This document shows positions 17,714 to 27,751 of a stretch of 64,000 nt of DNA, one piece after another. The notes under the pieces were generated by a model that searched no databases, was not told where the DNA came from, and saw nothing but the letters and a program-made list of their open reading frames with translations. The translations under genes were made by a program, and so were the position numbers. Position 1 is the stretch's first letter. Each line of letters starts with the position of its first letter. The DNA comes from Staphylococcus hyicus (lineage in GTDB: Bacteria > Bacillota > Bacilli > Staphylococcales > Staphylococcaceae): the NCBI RefSeq assembly GCF_000816085.1, contig NZ_CP008747.1:496001-560000 (forward strand), in the 5' to 3' direction.

Positions 17714-18977
17714 ACTTAAAACACAACTTGACTATGAAGCCACTTTTGATTGTGTGCAGTGTGGCTATTGCTTACCTGTTTGTCCGACATATGTCACATT
17801 TAAAAACGAAAAACATTCTCCTCGTGGACGTATCAATTTAGTGAAAATGGCTGCAGAAGAAAAAATTACGATAGAAGATATGAGAGAAAGTATTGATTTA
17901 TGTTTAGGTTGTCGTGCATGTGAAACGGTCTGTCCAACCCATGTACGTTATGGTGATATTTTAAATTCAGCTGTTGAGGTGCTATATGAAAAAAGGCCAA
18001 AGTCTAAAGTTGAAAAGATCATTCGCCACGTTGCATTTCAAGGTTTACTTAAACATAAGAAAAGGTTGCGATTAGTTAATAAAGGGCTACGTCTATATCA
18101 AAAAACAGGTATGGCACGAGTGGTTAAAAAAACAAACCTCTTAAAAATGGCGCCTAAATATAACCATTTTCAAAAAATCATGCCTGAGATACATCCCTCA
18201 GAGAAACAGTTTGAAATATCATTGGCAGAGCAGAGCGGTTTATCCATAGGCTTCTTCCAAGGATGCATGATGGATGCGTTTTTCAGTCATATTAATCAAT
18301 TGGCTATGTACATAATGGAAGCACAAGGTTTTCGGGTTTCCAACATTCAAACACAAACATGCTGTGGGGCACTACAGCATCATGCAGGACAGACGGTTGA
18401 TACAGTGCAACTTGCGAAACAGAATATAACAGCTTATGAGCAATATCAGTTTGATTATATTGTAAATACCATTGGTGGATGTGGTGCGGCATTAAAAGAA
18501 TATGATGAGTTATTCGATGTGGGCACAGAATGGCATCAACGTGCTAAAGCTTTTGTAAACAAAGTTCGAGACATCTCTGAAATTATCGCAAGCAAACCTC
18601 TGCCATTTAAACAGGCATTAAATGTTCATGCAGTATATCAACCCTCATGTCATTTAGAAAATGTTCAACGCGTCTTTCGTGATCCTGAGTCGGTACTCAC
18701 TTCGATTCCTGGATTAACGCTGCATTCATTTAAAAATCAACATCATTGTTGTGGCTCCGCAGGTATATATAATTTAGTGCATTATGAAGCATCTATGCAA
18801 ATTTTAGATGAGAAGATGAATCATATCAAAGAACCACAACCGAATGTTATAATCACTTCAAACCCAGGGTGTCATTTACAAATGAAAATGGGTGTTGAAC
18901 GCGAGGGGTTAGCAGATCAAATCGAAGTAAAACACTTGGTAGAAGTAGTTGCTGAAGCATGTCGCATCACATTATGA
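17706..18977 (+). CDS. glcF: Glycolate oxidase iron-sulfur subunit GlcF-like
   Basis: Electron-transfer partner of GlcD, 423 residues. Two ferredoxin-type [4Fe-4S] motifs lie near the N-terminus: CVQCGYCLPVCP (cysteines about 16, 19, 22, 26) and CLGCRACETVCP (about 68-79). Two CCG domains follow, with CCGALQHHAG and CCGSAGIYN; each family CCG domain binds a further cluster or a quinone site. It passes electrons to the membrane quinone pool. It is translationally coupled to glcD, and no recognisable terminator follows before the ABC exporter promoter. Confidence 0.87.
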   Translation: MTKLKTQLDYEATFDCVQCGYCLPVCPTYVTFKNEKHSPRGRINLVKMAAEEKITIEDMRESIDLCLGCRACETVCPTHVRYGDILNSAVEVLYEKRPKSKVEKIIRHVAFQGLLKHKKRLRLVNKGLRLYQKTGMARVVKKTNLLKMAPKYNHFQKIMPEIHPSEKQFEISLAEQSGLSIGFFQGCMMDAFFSHINQLAMYIMEAQGFRVSNIQTQTCCGALQHHAGQTVDTVQLAKQNITAYEQYQFDYIVNTIGGCGAALKEYDELFDVGTEWHQRAKAFVNKVRDISEIIASKPLPFKQALNVHAVYQPSCHLENVQRVFRDPESVLTSIPGLTLHSFKNQHHCCGSAGIYNLVHYEASMQILDEKMNHIKEPQPNVIITSNPGCHLQMKMGVEREGLADQIEVKHLVEVVAEACRITL

Positions 18978-19098
18978 AGTTTCATTAAGGAGAGGTGCAT
19001 CAATGTAAAAAACAGATCATATACAATAACATTTACATTTATAATGTTTCAGATAAGGTATAATAGATTTCAATATGTTCGTGAAAAGGAGGGATGTT

Positions 19099-20877
19099 AT
19101 GAAAGTATTTCGCACGCTCGGGTGGTTTTTTAAACAAGAAAAATGGCGGTTTAGTTCAGCGATAGTTGCTATGTTAATAACGGCATTTTGCAGTTTAGTT
19201 CCGCCGCAAATTATTGGTCGGGTGATTGATCATATTACAGCGGATACATTAACGCCACGTCGATTAATGATGTATTTAACAATTATTTTATTGACTGGCA
19301 TAATAGTATATATTTTAAGGTTTTATTCCCGCACACAATTGTTTGGCGCTAGTGCTAAGTTGGGACGTTTGTTAAGAGGGGCACTTTATGACAAATATTT
19401 AAGTATGCGCCCATCATTTTTCCAAAAGTATCGCACAGGAGATTTAATGGCACATGCGACTAATGATATTCGTGCGGTTCAAAGTACGGCAGGTGTCGGA
19501 GTGATGACGATTGCTGATGCGGTCATTATGGGTGGCATGACTCTCGTTATCATGGCATTAACTGTGAGCCCTAAACTCACATTCATTGCTATGTTGCCGC
19601 TCCCAATTCTTGTCCTATTAACCCAATTTTACGGCAAGCTCCTTCATCAAGGATTTAAAGAGGCCCAAGCAGCTTTTAGTGAATTAAATGATAAAACGCA
19701 AGAGAGCATCGCCGGAGTTAAAGTAACAAAATCATTTGGATATGAACGTGCCGATGAAGAAGATTTTCGTGAATTGAGTGATCGTGTCGTATTAAAAAAT
19801 CTGACCGTGACGAAAATAGATGCATTGTTTGATCCTACAATTCAACTCGTGATTGGCGCCAGTTATTTATTAAGCGTTATATTTGGAGCGTTTATGGTGG
19901 TAGAGAACACAATAACAATTGGTCAACTGGTCACATTTACAACGTATTTAGGCATGTTGGTTTGGCCGTTACTAGCATTAGGATTTTTCTTTAATATTAT
20001 TCAACGTGGTCGTGCGTCGTATGACCGTATACGAGATTTATTAGCTGTACCTAATGATACGGATCAACATAAAACGTTAAATAGTAGACCAGAAGGTGAC
20101 ATCGAGTTCCAATTACAACAATTTTCCTTTGAAGGTGACGCCAAGCCGCACTTACATGATGTGCATTTTACAATTAAACCAGGCATGACTATAGGTATCG
20201 TAGGAAGTACAGGTTCAGGAAAAAGTTTACTGATTCGGCTCCTATTAAGAGAATTTGATCCTCCGCGCGCACAAGATATCACTTACGGAGGACATGCGCT
20301 TTACCAATACCCTATTCATTTGTTACGGGGGCAATTTGGTTATGTTCCACAAGACCATTTTTTATTTTCATCGACTATTCGCGGGAATATTGCATTTAGT
20401 CAACCGGACATTGACGATGCGACACTCTTCCATGTAAGTGAGATGAGTCGCATTCACCAAGACATTATGTCGTTACCCGAGCAATATGAGACTGTTGTTG
20501 GTGAACGTGGTGTCTCATTGTCGGGGGGACAGAAACAACGTATTTCAATTGCGCGTGCACTACTAATGAATCCTGAAGTGCTCATTTTAGATGATTCCCT
20601 TTCTGCTGTAGATGCAGAGACTGAAACGCAAATTTTACAAAATTTAAAAAGAGAACGCTTAGGAAAAACGAATATTATAACTGCACATCGTATGAGTGCG
20701 GTCATGCATGCGGACTTAATTATCGTGATGCGCGACGGAACGATTCTTGAACAAGGTACACATGATACCTTAATAAAAGAACAAGGTTGGTATGCGGAAA
20801 CGTTTCAAGCACAAGCCATGGAAAATCGATTGAACAAAGCACTAGATCAACAAACGCAAAAGGGGGATGAATCATGA
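19099..20877 (+). CDS. ABC exporter half-transporter, degenerate-site subunit (BmrC/YheI-like)
   Basis: Fused membrane and ATPase domains, 592 residues: six membrane helices (about 1-310) and a nucleotide-binding domain with Walker A GSTGSGKS (about 368), Q-loop PQDHF, signature LSGGQ (about 473) and Walker B LILDDS. The catalytic base after Walker B is Asp rather than Glu, as in the non-catalytic site of heterodimeric exporters such as BmrCD and LmrCD. ATG 19099 is chosen because AAAAGGAGGG ends just before it; the longer frame from 19075 would include that site. It is preceded by TATAAT (19059-19064) and overlaps its partner by four bases. It is likely a multidrug or lipid exporter; substrate unknown. 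Confidence 0.85.
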   Translation: MKVFRTLGWFFKQEKWRFSSAIVAMLITAFCSLVPPQIIGRVIDHITADTLTPRRLMMYLTIILLTGIIVYILRFYSRTQLFGASAKLGRLLRGALYDKYLSMRPSFFQKYRTGDLMAHATNDIRAVQSTAGVGVMTIADAVIMGGMTLVIMALTVSPKLTFIAMLPLPILVLLTQFYGKLLHQGFKEAQAAFSELNDKTQESIAGVKVTKSFGYERADEEDFRELSDRVVLKNLTVTKIDALFDPTIQLVIGASYLLSVIFGAFMVVENTITIGQLVTFTTYLGMLVWPLLALGFFFNIIQRGRASYDRIRDLLAVPNDTDQHKTLNSRPEGDIEFQLQQFSFEGDAKPHLHDVHFTIKPGMTIGIVGSTGSGKSLLIRLLLREFDPPRAQDITYGGHALYQYPIHLLRGQFGYVPQDHFLFSSTIRGNIAFSQPDIDDATLFHVSEMSRIHQDIMSLPEQYETVVGERGVSLSGGQKQRISIARALLMNPEVLILDDSLSAVDAETETQILQNLKRERLGKTNIITAHRMSAVMHADLIIVMRDGTILEQGTHDTLIKEQGWYAETFQAQAMENRLNKALDQQTQKGDES

Positions 20878-22649
20878 GTGAAACACCACCTCAAATGACA
20901 TCCAAGGAACAAATGAAAACATTAGGTCGTCTCCTTAAATATACATTCCCATTTAAAACGTTGATTGTATTAGCATTGTCACTGTTGATATTATCAACGG
21001 CAGCTAGTATGGCTATACCATATATTGTTAAAGTCTTTATTGACCAATACCTTGTACCACGTCATTTCCCGGGAAATGAACTCACATTCATTCTTATATT
21101 GTTCATTGTTGTGGAGTTTTTAGGTGCACTTACAGCGTATTTTAGTTTATACTATTTAGAATTTTTAGCGTTAAAGGTTATTCAACAACTGCGAATTGAT
21201 GCGTTTAGAGATATTTCAAATTTAGGGATGCGCTTTTATGATCAAACACCTAGTGGGAGTATTGTCTCGAGATTAACGAACGATACAGAAGCCATTGTAG
21301 AAATGTTTACCGGCGTGCTTGCGACGTTTTTAGTTGCTGTGTTTATGGTCATCAGCAGTTTTATTATGATGTTTGTATTAGACGTTAAAATGGCATTTTT
21401 TGCGATGTGCTTTGTCCCATTCATTGTATTCGTTCTTGCACTGTATCGAAAATATGCGTCAATATATTTTTATGAAACGCGACGTAAATTGTCTGATTTA
21501 AATGCAAAACTTGGCGAGTCTATTGAAGGAATGAAAATAATACAAGTTTTCAATCAAGAGCGACGTCTTAAAGATGAGTTTGAGGAGATTAATCGTGAGC
21601 ATTATGATTTTACACTTAAAACGATACGGCTTGATGGGTTATTATTAAGACCAGCAATCACATTGATTTCAACATTATCTATTGTTGCGATTTTAGCGTA
21701 CTTTGGTATGTTGAGTTTTAAGACTGCTGTTACTGCCGGGACAATTTATGCGTTTATTCAATATATGCAACGATTTTTTGAACCTATCAATCAAGTTAGT
21801 CAAAACTTAAATATTTTTCAACAAGCTGTCGTGTCTGCAAGTCGTGTGTTTCATATGATGGACAATAATGATTTAGCACCAGTTCAACCACAAACATCTG
21901 CTCAAATTACTGATGCGCGCATTGAATTTAAGAACGTGTCCTTTAGTTATGATGGGAAACATGATGTTTTAAAAAATATTCATTTTACCGCAGAACCTGG
22001 TCAAACAGTAGCACTTGTCGGACATACAGGATCAGGGAAAAGTTCGATTATCAATTTGTTTATGCGTTTTTATGAATTTGAACGAGGAGATATTTTAATT
22101 GATGGACAATCGGTAAAAACGATTCCTAAAGACGAATTAAAGTCTAAAATTGGTTTAGTACTTCAAGATCCATTTATGTTTTATGGCTCAATAGCGTCTA
22201 ACATTAGACTGTATCATCCTACTATGACTTTTGAACAAATTGAAGCAGCTGCAAAATTTGTCTATGCACATGATTTTATTATGAAGTTTAAAGACGGATA
22301 TGATCATAAAGTCATTGAAAAGGGAAGTACGTTATCCAGTGGTCAACGACAATTGATTGCTTTTGCTCGTACTATGGCCCTTGATCCTAAAATTTTAATC
22401 TTAGATGAAGCGACAGCAAATATTGATTCCGAAACAGAAGAACTCATTCAGCAATCTTTAACGAAAATGAGGCATGGAAGAACAACACTAGCAATTGCGC
22501 ACCGCTTATCGACAATTCAAGATGCAGATTTAATCCTTGTTTTACATCAAGGTGAAATTGTAGAACGAGGTACACATGACTCGTTGATTCAACAGGGTGG
22601 CATTTATCATAAAATGTATCAACTTCAACGGAATGGTAAAACAAAGTAA
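20874..22649 (+). CDS. ABC exporter half-transporter, partner subunit (BmrD/YheH-like)
   Basis: Second half of the heterodimer, 591 residues, with six N-terminal membrane helices and a nucleotide-binding domain: Walker A GHTGSGKSS (about 382), Q-loop LQDPFM, LSSGQ signature (about 486) and ILILDEATANID with the normal catalytic glutamate. The signature is LSSGQ, while the partner has LSGGQ. The ATGA overlap with the upstream gene and the complementary active-site asymmetry argue that the two pair with each other. The gene ends before palindrome copy B, which has a T-run. Confidence 0.86.
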   Translation: MSETPPQMTSKEQMKTLGRLLKYTFPFKTLIVLALSLLILSTAASMAIPYIVKVFIDQYLVPRHFPGNELTFILILFIVVEFLGALTAYFSLYYLEFLALKVIQQLRIDAFRDISNLGMRFYDQTPSGSIVSRLTNDTEAIVEMFTGVLATFLVAVFMVISSFIMMFVLDVKMAFFAMCFVPFIVFVLALYRKYASIYFYETRRKLSDLNAKLGESIEGMKIIQVFNQERRLKDEFEEINREHYDFTLKTIRLDGLLLRPAITLISTLSIVAILAYFGMLSFKTAVTAGTIYAFIQYMQRFFEPINQVSQNLNIFQQAVVSASRVFHMMDNNDLAPVQPQTSAQITDARIEFKNVSFSYDGKHDVLKNIHFTAEPGQTVALVGHTGSGKSSIINLFMRFYEFERGDILIDGQSVKTIPKDELKSKIGLVLQDPFMFYGSIASNIRLYHPTMTFEQIEAAAKFVYAHDFIMKFKDGYDHKVIEKGSTLSSGQRQLIAFARTMALDPKILILDEATANIDSETEELIQQSLTKMRHGRTTLAIAHRLSTIQDADLILVLHQGEIVERGTHDSLIQQGGIYHKMYQLQRNGKTK

Positions 22650-22726
22650 TTGATTTTACAGAAGCAAATGGGATGTGTATAAATTGATTCAGTGTTAAAT
22701 CAAATGTTGAACAATATGAGCATACT

Positions 22727-22774
22727 AAAAGCCTTCAAAATTCATTTAAAAAATGAACGTTGAAGGCTTTTTTG
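22727..22774. repeat. Dispersed palindrome copy B acting as terminator
   Basis: AAAAGCCTTCAAAATTCATT pairs with AATGAACGTTGAAGGCTTTT with one mismatch; T-run at 22768-22773. It lies between convergent genes (ABC exporter and VOC protein). It belongs to the same family as copy A. Confidence 0.8.
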
Positions 22775-22789
22775 AGTATACAGATACAA

Positions 22790-23161
22790 TTAATTTCTAA
22801 CCGCAAAATAGTGATCTTCATCATCTGCGAAGTTAAAGACAATGCCACCATTCATCTCGACTTTTTCACCGACTGTTACACCTTTTGCTTTCAAGTCTTC
22901 ATAAAGGGCGTCAATATCTTGTGCAACGAACATTAATGATGGTGTCCCAGTATTGACTCCCATTTCCATTGCTTCGACTTTTGCTCTATCGTGTAAAACA
23001 ATCGCTGTTTCAGCATTGGCAGTTGGTTTTAACACGATAACGCGCATATCGTTCATGACATCGTCTGACACAACGTGGAAATTTAATTTTTCTGTCCAAA
23101 ACTGTTTCGCATTTTCTTGATCATCCACATATAACATTATTTCTTGTAATCGTGCTATCAT
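22790..23161 (-). CDS. VOC-superfamily (glyoxalase/dioxygenase-like) protein
   Basis: A 123-residue protein with the beta-alpha-beta-beta-beta pattern of the vicinal-oxygen-chelate fold, in two halves: LQEIMLYVDDQENAKQFWTEKLNFHVV at the start and PSLMFVAQDIDALYEDLKAKGV in the second half. Typical members act on glyoxal adducts, bleomycin-type drugs or aromatic rings; nothing here fixes the substrate. The start is supported by AAGGAG. It is separated by 45 bases from the PNPOx-like gene upstream on the same strand, so the two may be co-expressed. Confidence 0.75.
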   Translation of the reverse strand: MIARLQEIMLYVDDQENAKQFWTEKLNFHVVSDDVMNDMRVIVLKPTANAETAIVLHDRAKVEAMEMGVNTGTPSLMFVAQDIDALYEDLKAKGVTVGEKVEMNGGIVFNFADDEDHYFAVRN

Positions 23162-23206
23162 ATTGGACTCCTTCGATTCAATGAATTTTGTTTATACTGC
23201 ATTATT

Positions 23207-23635
23207 TTAAAGGGTGCTGACATTAATTTCAATAGGGCCGTCGCCGCCTTTTGACGCATGTAATGTGATTGTGTTAGGGATGACACGCAATACAACGAAA
23301 TTAGGGTCATCTTTAGAATCGAAAAATGTTTTGTCTTGTTCCTTCCACAACCAATCGATTTGATTTTGATCTGTCACGAATTCAATTACACCTTCAATTT
23401 CAACATAGGGCTGTGTTTGGTTTTCCTCATAGCCTAAAAGCACATGAACCTTAGGGTTATGTTTCATTTCTTGAACTTTAGGTGTTTGTTTACTTGTTTT
23501 CGTATATAAATCCAAACCATTATTATAAAAAATCATATAGCGACTATTCGGTTGATCTTGATAAGAGGTTGCCAATACACCAATACGTGAGTGCGCGATG
23601 ACGTCATTTATTTTTTGAATTACTTCTTGTTTCAT
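23207..23635 (-). CDS. Pyridoxamine 5'-phosphate oxidase-like flavin-binding protein (general stress protein 26 type)
   Basis: A 142-residue split-barrel protein. GVLATSYQDQPNSRYMIFYNNGLDLYTKTSKQTPKVQEMKHNPKVHVLLGY is the FMN/F420-binding half-barrel seen in PNPOx-like stress proteins. The C-terminal DDPNFVVLRVIPNTITLHAS closes the barrel. The family includes flavin reductases and haem-handling proteins; the true activity is unknown. It starts with GAGGTGA upstream. It is the first gene of a probable two-gene unit with the VOC protein. Confidence 0.72.
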   Translation of the reverse strand: MKQEVIQKINDVIAHSRIGVLATSYQDQPNSRYMIFYNNGLDLYTKTSKQTPKVQEMKHNPKVHVLLGYEENQTQPYVEIEGVIEFVTDQNQIDWLWKEQDKTFFDSKDDPNFVVLRVIPNTITLHASKGGDGPIEINVSTL

Positions 23636-23675
23636 TAATATATCACCTCATTATCATGTACCCGAGTAATGAGAT

Positions 23676-23719
23676 ATAAAAACAAGTTGCGAAAAGAGCA
23701 TCTCTGTTTCGCAACTTGT
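23676..23719 (-). terminator. Terminator of the alanine symporter gene
   Basis: ACAAGTTGCGAAA (23682-23694) pairs perfectly with TTTCGCAACTTGT (23707-23719), followed on the minus strand by TTTTTAT. It lies just past the stop codon of the symporter gene. Confidence 0.8.
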
Positions 23720-23726
23720 GATTGAG

Positions 23727-25115
23727 TTATTTTAATTCACGTGTTGAAGGTTTAAAGTAATCATCTGTTTCTTGTTTAATGACCTTAAATAGGAATAATA
23801 GACCAATCAAGTTTGGAATCATCATTAAGGCGTTAGCCATATCAGCAAAAGCCCAAACTAAGCGTAAGTTTGCTACTGTACCTACGAATGTTGCTGCTAC
23901 ATAAACCACAGCATAAATGACAACAAGTTTTACACCAAATAAGTATTCAAAACATTTCGCCCCGTAAACAAACCAAGCAATAATTGTTGAAAAACCGAAG
24001 AAAATAACGGAAAGTGATACGACATATTCTCCAACAATACCTAAGGAAGATGCAAAGGCTTTACTTGTGAGTGCGCCAGCTTCTAATCCTGGATCATGGC
24101 TTACGCCTGATAGTAAGCCGCCCGATGGGTCCCAAAATCCTGTGACAAGTAAAACAAGCGCTGTCATTGTACACACGATAATTGTTACTATGAACGTACC
24201 TGTCATTGCAACAAGGGCTTGGATAACCGGATGGCTGGTCTTCGCGTTACCTGAAATAAGAGCCACTGTACCAAGTCCGGCTTCATTTGAGAAAATACCT
24301 TTAGAGACGCCGTGTTGGACTGCTTGCATGACTACAATACCTGAAAAGCCACCAGCAGCTGAAACAGGCGTAAACGCATGTTCAAAAATTAAACCGAAAG
24401 CTGGAATGATTTTATCGTAATTCATGATGATAATGATAATAGATGCACCTATGTATAAAATGGCCATCATCGGCACGAAAAACCCGGCAACGTCACTAAT
24501 ACGTTTGATTCCACCAAAAATGATAAATGAAATCAGGATGACTAAAATAATACCTGTGATAAATCCACTAACATTAAAACTCGTAGACATGACATCTGCG
24601 ATAGTATTAGATTGTACACTATTTCCGATACCTAAAGCAGCAAATGCACCAAAAATGGCAAAGGCAATGGCAAAAAATTTGAACTTAGGTCCTAAACCTT
24701 TTTCAATGTAATACATCGGACCACTAATATATTCACCTATAGGGTTCTTATCACGATATTTCATAGCAAGTAAGGCTTCGGCATACTTTGTTGTCATACC
24801 GAGTAAACCAACAACCCACATCCAAAAGACTGCACCTGGGCCACCAAGTGTTACAGCAGTAGCGACACCGGCAATATTCCCGTTACCAATCATACCTGCA
24901 AGTGAGGTCATTAAGGCTTTAAAATTACTAATATCACCTTCACTTTCATCCGTATCTCTTTTATTAGGAACAAAGGCAAGCTTAAATGCATGACCTAATT
25001 TGCTAAATTGTAAGCCCTTGAGGACGAACGTTAAAAATAATCCTGTACCTACTAATAAAATTAAACTCGGCGCACCCCATAGAACCGCATTAATTTTATT
25101 TAATGTTTCTAACAC
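23727..25115 (-). CDS. Sodium:alanine symporter (AGCS family)
   Basis: Membrane transporter of 462 residues importing alanine or glycine with sodium. Family marks are GNGNIAGVATAVTLGGPGAVFWMWVVGLLGMTTKYAEA and the conserved QHGVSKGIFSNEAGLGT. About ten hydrophobic helices are visible. I use the GTG at 25115: GGAGGGG ends five bases before it, and that site lies inside the longer ATG frame from 25139. A near-perfect cre site sits 29 bases upstream, so carbon catabolite repression is likely. Confidence 0.85.
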   Translation of the reverse strand: MLETLNKINAVLWGAPSLILLVGTGLFLTFVLKGLQFSKLGHAFKLAFVPNKRDTDESEGDISNFKALMTSLAGMIGNGNIAGVATAVTLGGPGAVFWMWVVGLLGMTTKYAEALLAMKYRDKNPIGEYISGPMYYIEKGLGPKFKFFAIAFAIFGAFAALGIGNSVQSNTIADVMSTSFNVSGFITGIILVILISFIIFGGIKRISDVAGFFVPMMAILYIGASIIIIIMNYDKIIPAFGLIFEHAFTPVSAAGGFSGIVVMQAVQHGVSKGIFSNEAGLGTVALISGNAKTSHPVIQALVAMTGTFIVTIIVCTMTALVLLVTGFWDPSGGLLSGVSHDPGLEAGALTSKAFASSLGIVGEYVVSLSVIFFGFSTIIAWFVYGAKCFEYLFGVKLVVIYAVVYVAATFVGTVANLRLVWAFADMANALMMIPNLIGLLFLFKVIKQETDDYFKPSTRELK

Positions 25116-25143
25116 AAAAACCCCTCCATTTGATTTCATTAAA

Positions 25144-25155
25144 GAAAACGCTTTC
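25144..25155. promoter_or_regulatory. cre site (CcpA) upstream of alanine symporter
   Basis: GAAAACGCTTTC matches the palindromic cre core. It is about 29 bases upstream of the GTG start, overlapping the likely promoter or leader. Confidence 0.6.
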
Positions 25156-25490
25156 GTAATTATAAAATAGTTGCTTGCTACTGTAAATTCTTAATATTTA
25201 TGCTTTAAACATTTCAAGCGCTACGGACATGTGAAAGGGGTGTGGTTTCAAATGTCGATAGACTTGAAGCTTGTTTAAAGTTGATGATGCGCATCTATCA
25301 TATGCCAATAGCGGCATTGTGACAATGAAGACATCAAAATTCACATTACTAAATTTTACACCCATATGATAAAAATTGCCAATTATATTTGAAAAAAGAG
25401 AAAAATAACACTTTTAAAATCATGACTGCTTACAACTTTTATTTTTAATGTTTATTTATTTTTGCTTTTTAACCCGTATATCATTTGAAA
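25156..25490. other. Intergenic region between alanine symporter and fbp
   Basis: About 335 bases, AT-rich, both flanking genes on the minus strand. It should hold the symporter promoter. I see no coding frame with a ribosome site and no obvious structured RNA. Confidence 0.4.
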
Positions 25491-25493
25491 TGA

Positions 25494-25525
25494 AAAAAGG
25501 CGGGGCTTTGCCCACACCTTTTAAA
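25494..25525 (-). terminator. Terminator of fbp
   Basis: On the minus strand GGTGTGGGC, AAA, GCCCCGCC then six T: a GC-rich stem with a short loop, 12 bases past the fbp stop codon. Confidence 0.8.
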
Positions 25526-25532
25526 AGAGATA

Positions 25533-27491
25533 TTATTTTTTCATGTAACGATAAGCCATGAGCGCTTTAAGCATGTCTATTTCTTCTTGAAGCGCTGCTC
25601 CTTTGTTCGTATTGCGGATCAGCTGACGTTCTAATTCTTTATCGACAACACGACGAATTGACAATTCATCTTCACCGGTTTTAAGTACATTTTCTTTAGA
25701 ATTAAATTGTTGGTGAGCAACGAGTTGCATACCAAATGAGTTGTATAATAATGTATATCCAGCAATGCCTGTCGTACTTTGATAAGCTTTAGAGAAACCA
25801 CCATCGATGACAAGCATTTTTCCATTCGCTTTAATTGGGTTTTCACCATCACGTTCTTTGATGGGTGTATGCCCATTGATAATACGTCCAGTTTCAGGAT
25901 CCATATCAAACTCTTTAAGCATTTTCTTCACCATATCTTCATCTTCACGTAAATGATAATATGGATTTTTAACTTCTTTGTGTGTGGATTTATCACTTAT
26001 AAAATAACGTTCAAACGTTGTCATTGCACGTTTACCAAATAAAGAAGAATATTTTCCAGTCCATAAATACCAAACGAGATCTGTTGAGAGGTCATCTTGT
26101 GTTTCTATATCGTTATAGGCTTTACGTACATGATATTCAAATTTGTCAATGAGTTCATGCCCATCATAATACGTTCCTTCAATTTCCATACCTTCCATAT
26201 TGCCGTCTTCATCTACTGGTATACAACCATGAATGAGTAAGTTTCCGTTATAGCGTAAATAAAGGTTGCCTTTTTTCATTAAGAAATCAATATGGCGACG
26301 TAATTTTTCGGATTCTTGAAATGAAATAATTAACTTATCCATCACTTCTTTTTCTTCTTCCAATAATGCCGTTGGGTTTCGTGGATCAATCGTTTTAAAA
26401 CACGTATGCGTCAATGGATAAGTTTTACCATTAATATCTAATGTAAGATCACGGTAATTAATGCGATCTAATATGAGACGATTGTCCATTTCAAATTCAG
26501 GACGGCGTTTGATAATAGGGCCTTCCAACTTAAATTGAATGATGGCGATAGCTTGATGAATTTTTGTGATTTGTAATTTTTCTGATTCTGAAGGTGTTTT
26601 TTCAGGGTGTTTTTTTGGACGAAACGCGGGATTATCATCATAATACTTTTCCGCTAACGTCAGTAAAGGCCTTAAATTAATCCCATAAGCATCTTCAATG
26701 ATATCTAAGTTATCGTAACGCGCACATATACGAAGAAGGTTTGCGAGACATACTTGTGAACCAGCATATGCGCCCATCCATAAGGCATCATGGTTCCCCC
26801 ATTGTATATCTACAGAGTGGTAATCAATGAGTGTATCCATTATTTTATCTGGGTCTGGACCACGATCATAAATATCTCCGACAACGTGGAGATGATCGAC
26901 GACGAGACGTTGAATGGTATTTGATAAGCTAATAATCAGTTTATCCGCTTGATGTAAGTTTATAATTTGCTCAATGATTGTGTTGTAATACACGTTTTTA
27001 TTGTTATATTTATTACTCTTATATAGCAACTCTTCGATAATAAAAACATAGCGTTTAGGCAGTGCTTTACGTAATTTTGAACGTGTATATTTTGAAGATG
27101 TATATGTAATTAGTTCTACAAGTTGGTGAATTGTATCTGCGTACCATGCATCACGCTCTTTTTTTGAGTTGAATTCATTTTTTATCAGCTTAATTTTATC
27201 TTCTGGATAATAAACTAAGGCAGTAAGCTGATTCATTTCTTGAACTGTTAAGCGATCGCCAAAAATATCATGAATTTTCGCTTTAACATTTCCAGATCCG
27301 TTTCGCAGTACATGTTGAAATGCGTGGAATTCACCATGTAAATCACTGACAAAATGCTCAGTCCCTTTAGGTAATTCGAGAATAGATTCCAAACTTATAA
27401 TTTCTGTTGCTACTTTTTCCTCAGAATCATATTTTTCTGCCAGTAAATCAAGATATTGTTTTTTTAATTCAGATTCTTGTACCGATTGCAT
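25533..27491 (-). CDS. fbp: Fructose-1,6-bisphosphatase, class III
   Basis: Hydrolyses fructose-1,6-bisphosphate to fructose-6-phosphate in gluconeogenesis. It is 652 residues, the length of the Firmicute-specific class III enzyme. It carries the metallophosphatase motifs [12 protein letters not shown] near the N-terminus, [17 protein letters not shown] (about 204) and [11 protein letters not shown] (about 232), with [16 protein letters not shown] near the C-terminus. The start has AGAGGTGG upstream. It is a single-gene unit with its own terminator. Confidence 0.95.
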   Translation of the reverse strand: MQSVQESELKKQYLDLLAEKYDSEEKVATEIISLESILELPKGTEHFVSDLHGEFHAFQHVLRNGSGNVKAKIHDIFGDRLTVQEMNQLTALVYYPEDKIKLIKNEFNSKKERDAWYADTIHQLVELITYTSSKYTRSKLRKALPKRYVFIIEELLYKSNKYNNKNVYYNTIIEQIINLHQADKLIISLSNTIQRLVVDHLHVVGDIYDRGPDPDKIMDTLIDYHSVDIQWGNHDALWMGAYAGSQVCLANLLRICARYDNLDIIEDAYGINLRPLLTLAEKYYDDNPAFRPKKHPEKTPSESEKLQITKIHQAIAIIQFKLEGPIIKRRPEFEMDNRLILDRINYRDLTLDINGKTYPLTHTCFKTIDPRNPTALLEEEKEVMDKLIISFQESEKLRRHIDFLMKKGNLYLRYNGNLLIHGCIPVDEDGNMEGMEIEGTYYDGHELIDKFEYHVRKAYNDIETQDDLSTDLVWYLWTGKYSSLFGKRAMTTFERYFISDKSTHKEVKNPYYHLREDEDMVKKMLKEFDMDPETGRIINGHTPIKERDGENPIKANGKMLVIDGGFSKAYQSTTGIAGYTLLYNSFGMQLVAHQQFNSKENVLKTGEDELSIRRVVDKELERQLIRNTNKGAALQEEIDMLKALMAYRYMKK

Positions 27492-27751
27492 TCAATTGCC
27501 ACCTCTAATTCTATTTTATTTAACATAGAAGCTTTTATAGGTTGAAACTTCTAATGGCTATGATTTCAAATTATGTATAAAAAAATTAAGCGCTTCCAAC
27601 TCTATTAAATCATATTTGTGTAGGAAATTAAATTCTGAATCACGCATATCGCGCATTTAATACATATGTGTGGATTGCGTCGTTAGCATAAAAGGGGTAA
27701 AATAAACGGGTTATTAGTTAGCTAAGCTTACTTGCTTGAGGGGGGGATTTC

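Noticed and set aside
18988..19008. AAGGAGAGGTG followed by ATG TAA, a possible start-stop or a 22-codon GTG leader peptide for the ABC exporter
   Set aside because: It lies upstream of the likely exporter promoter (TATAAT at 19059), so it would not be in that transcript; probably the degenerate end of the glcF unit.
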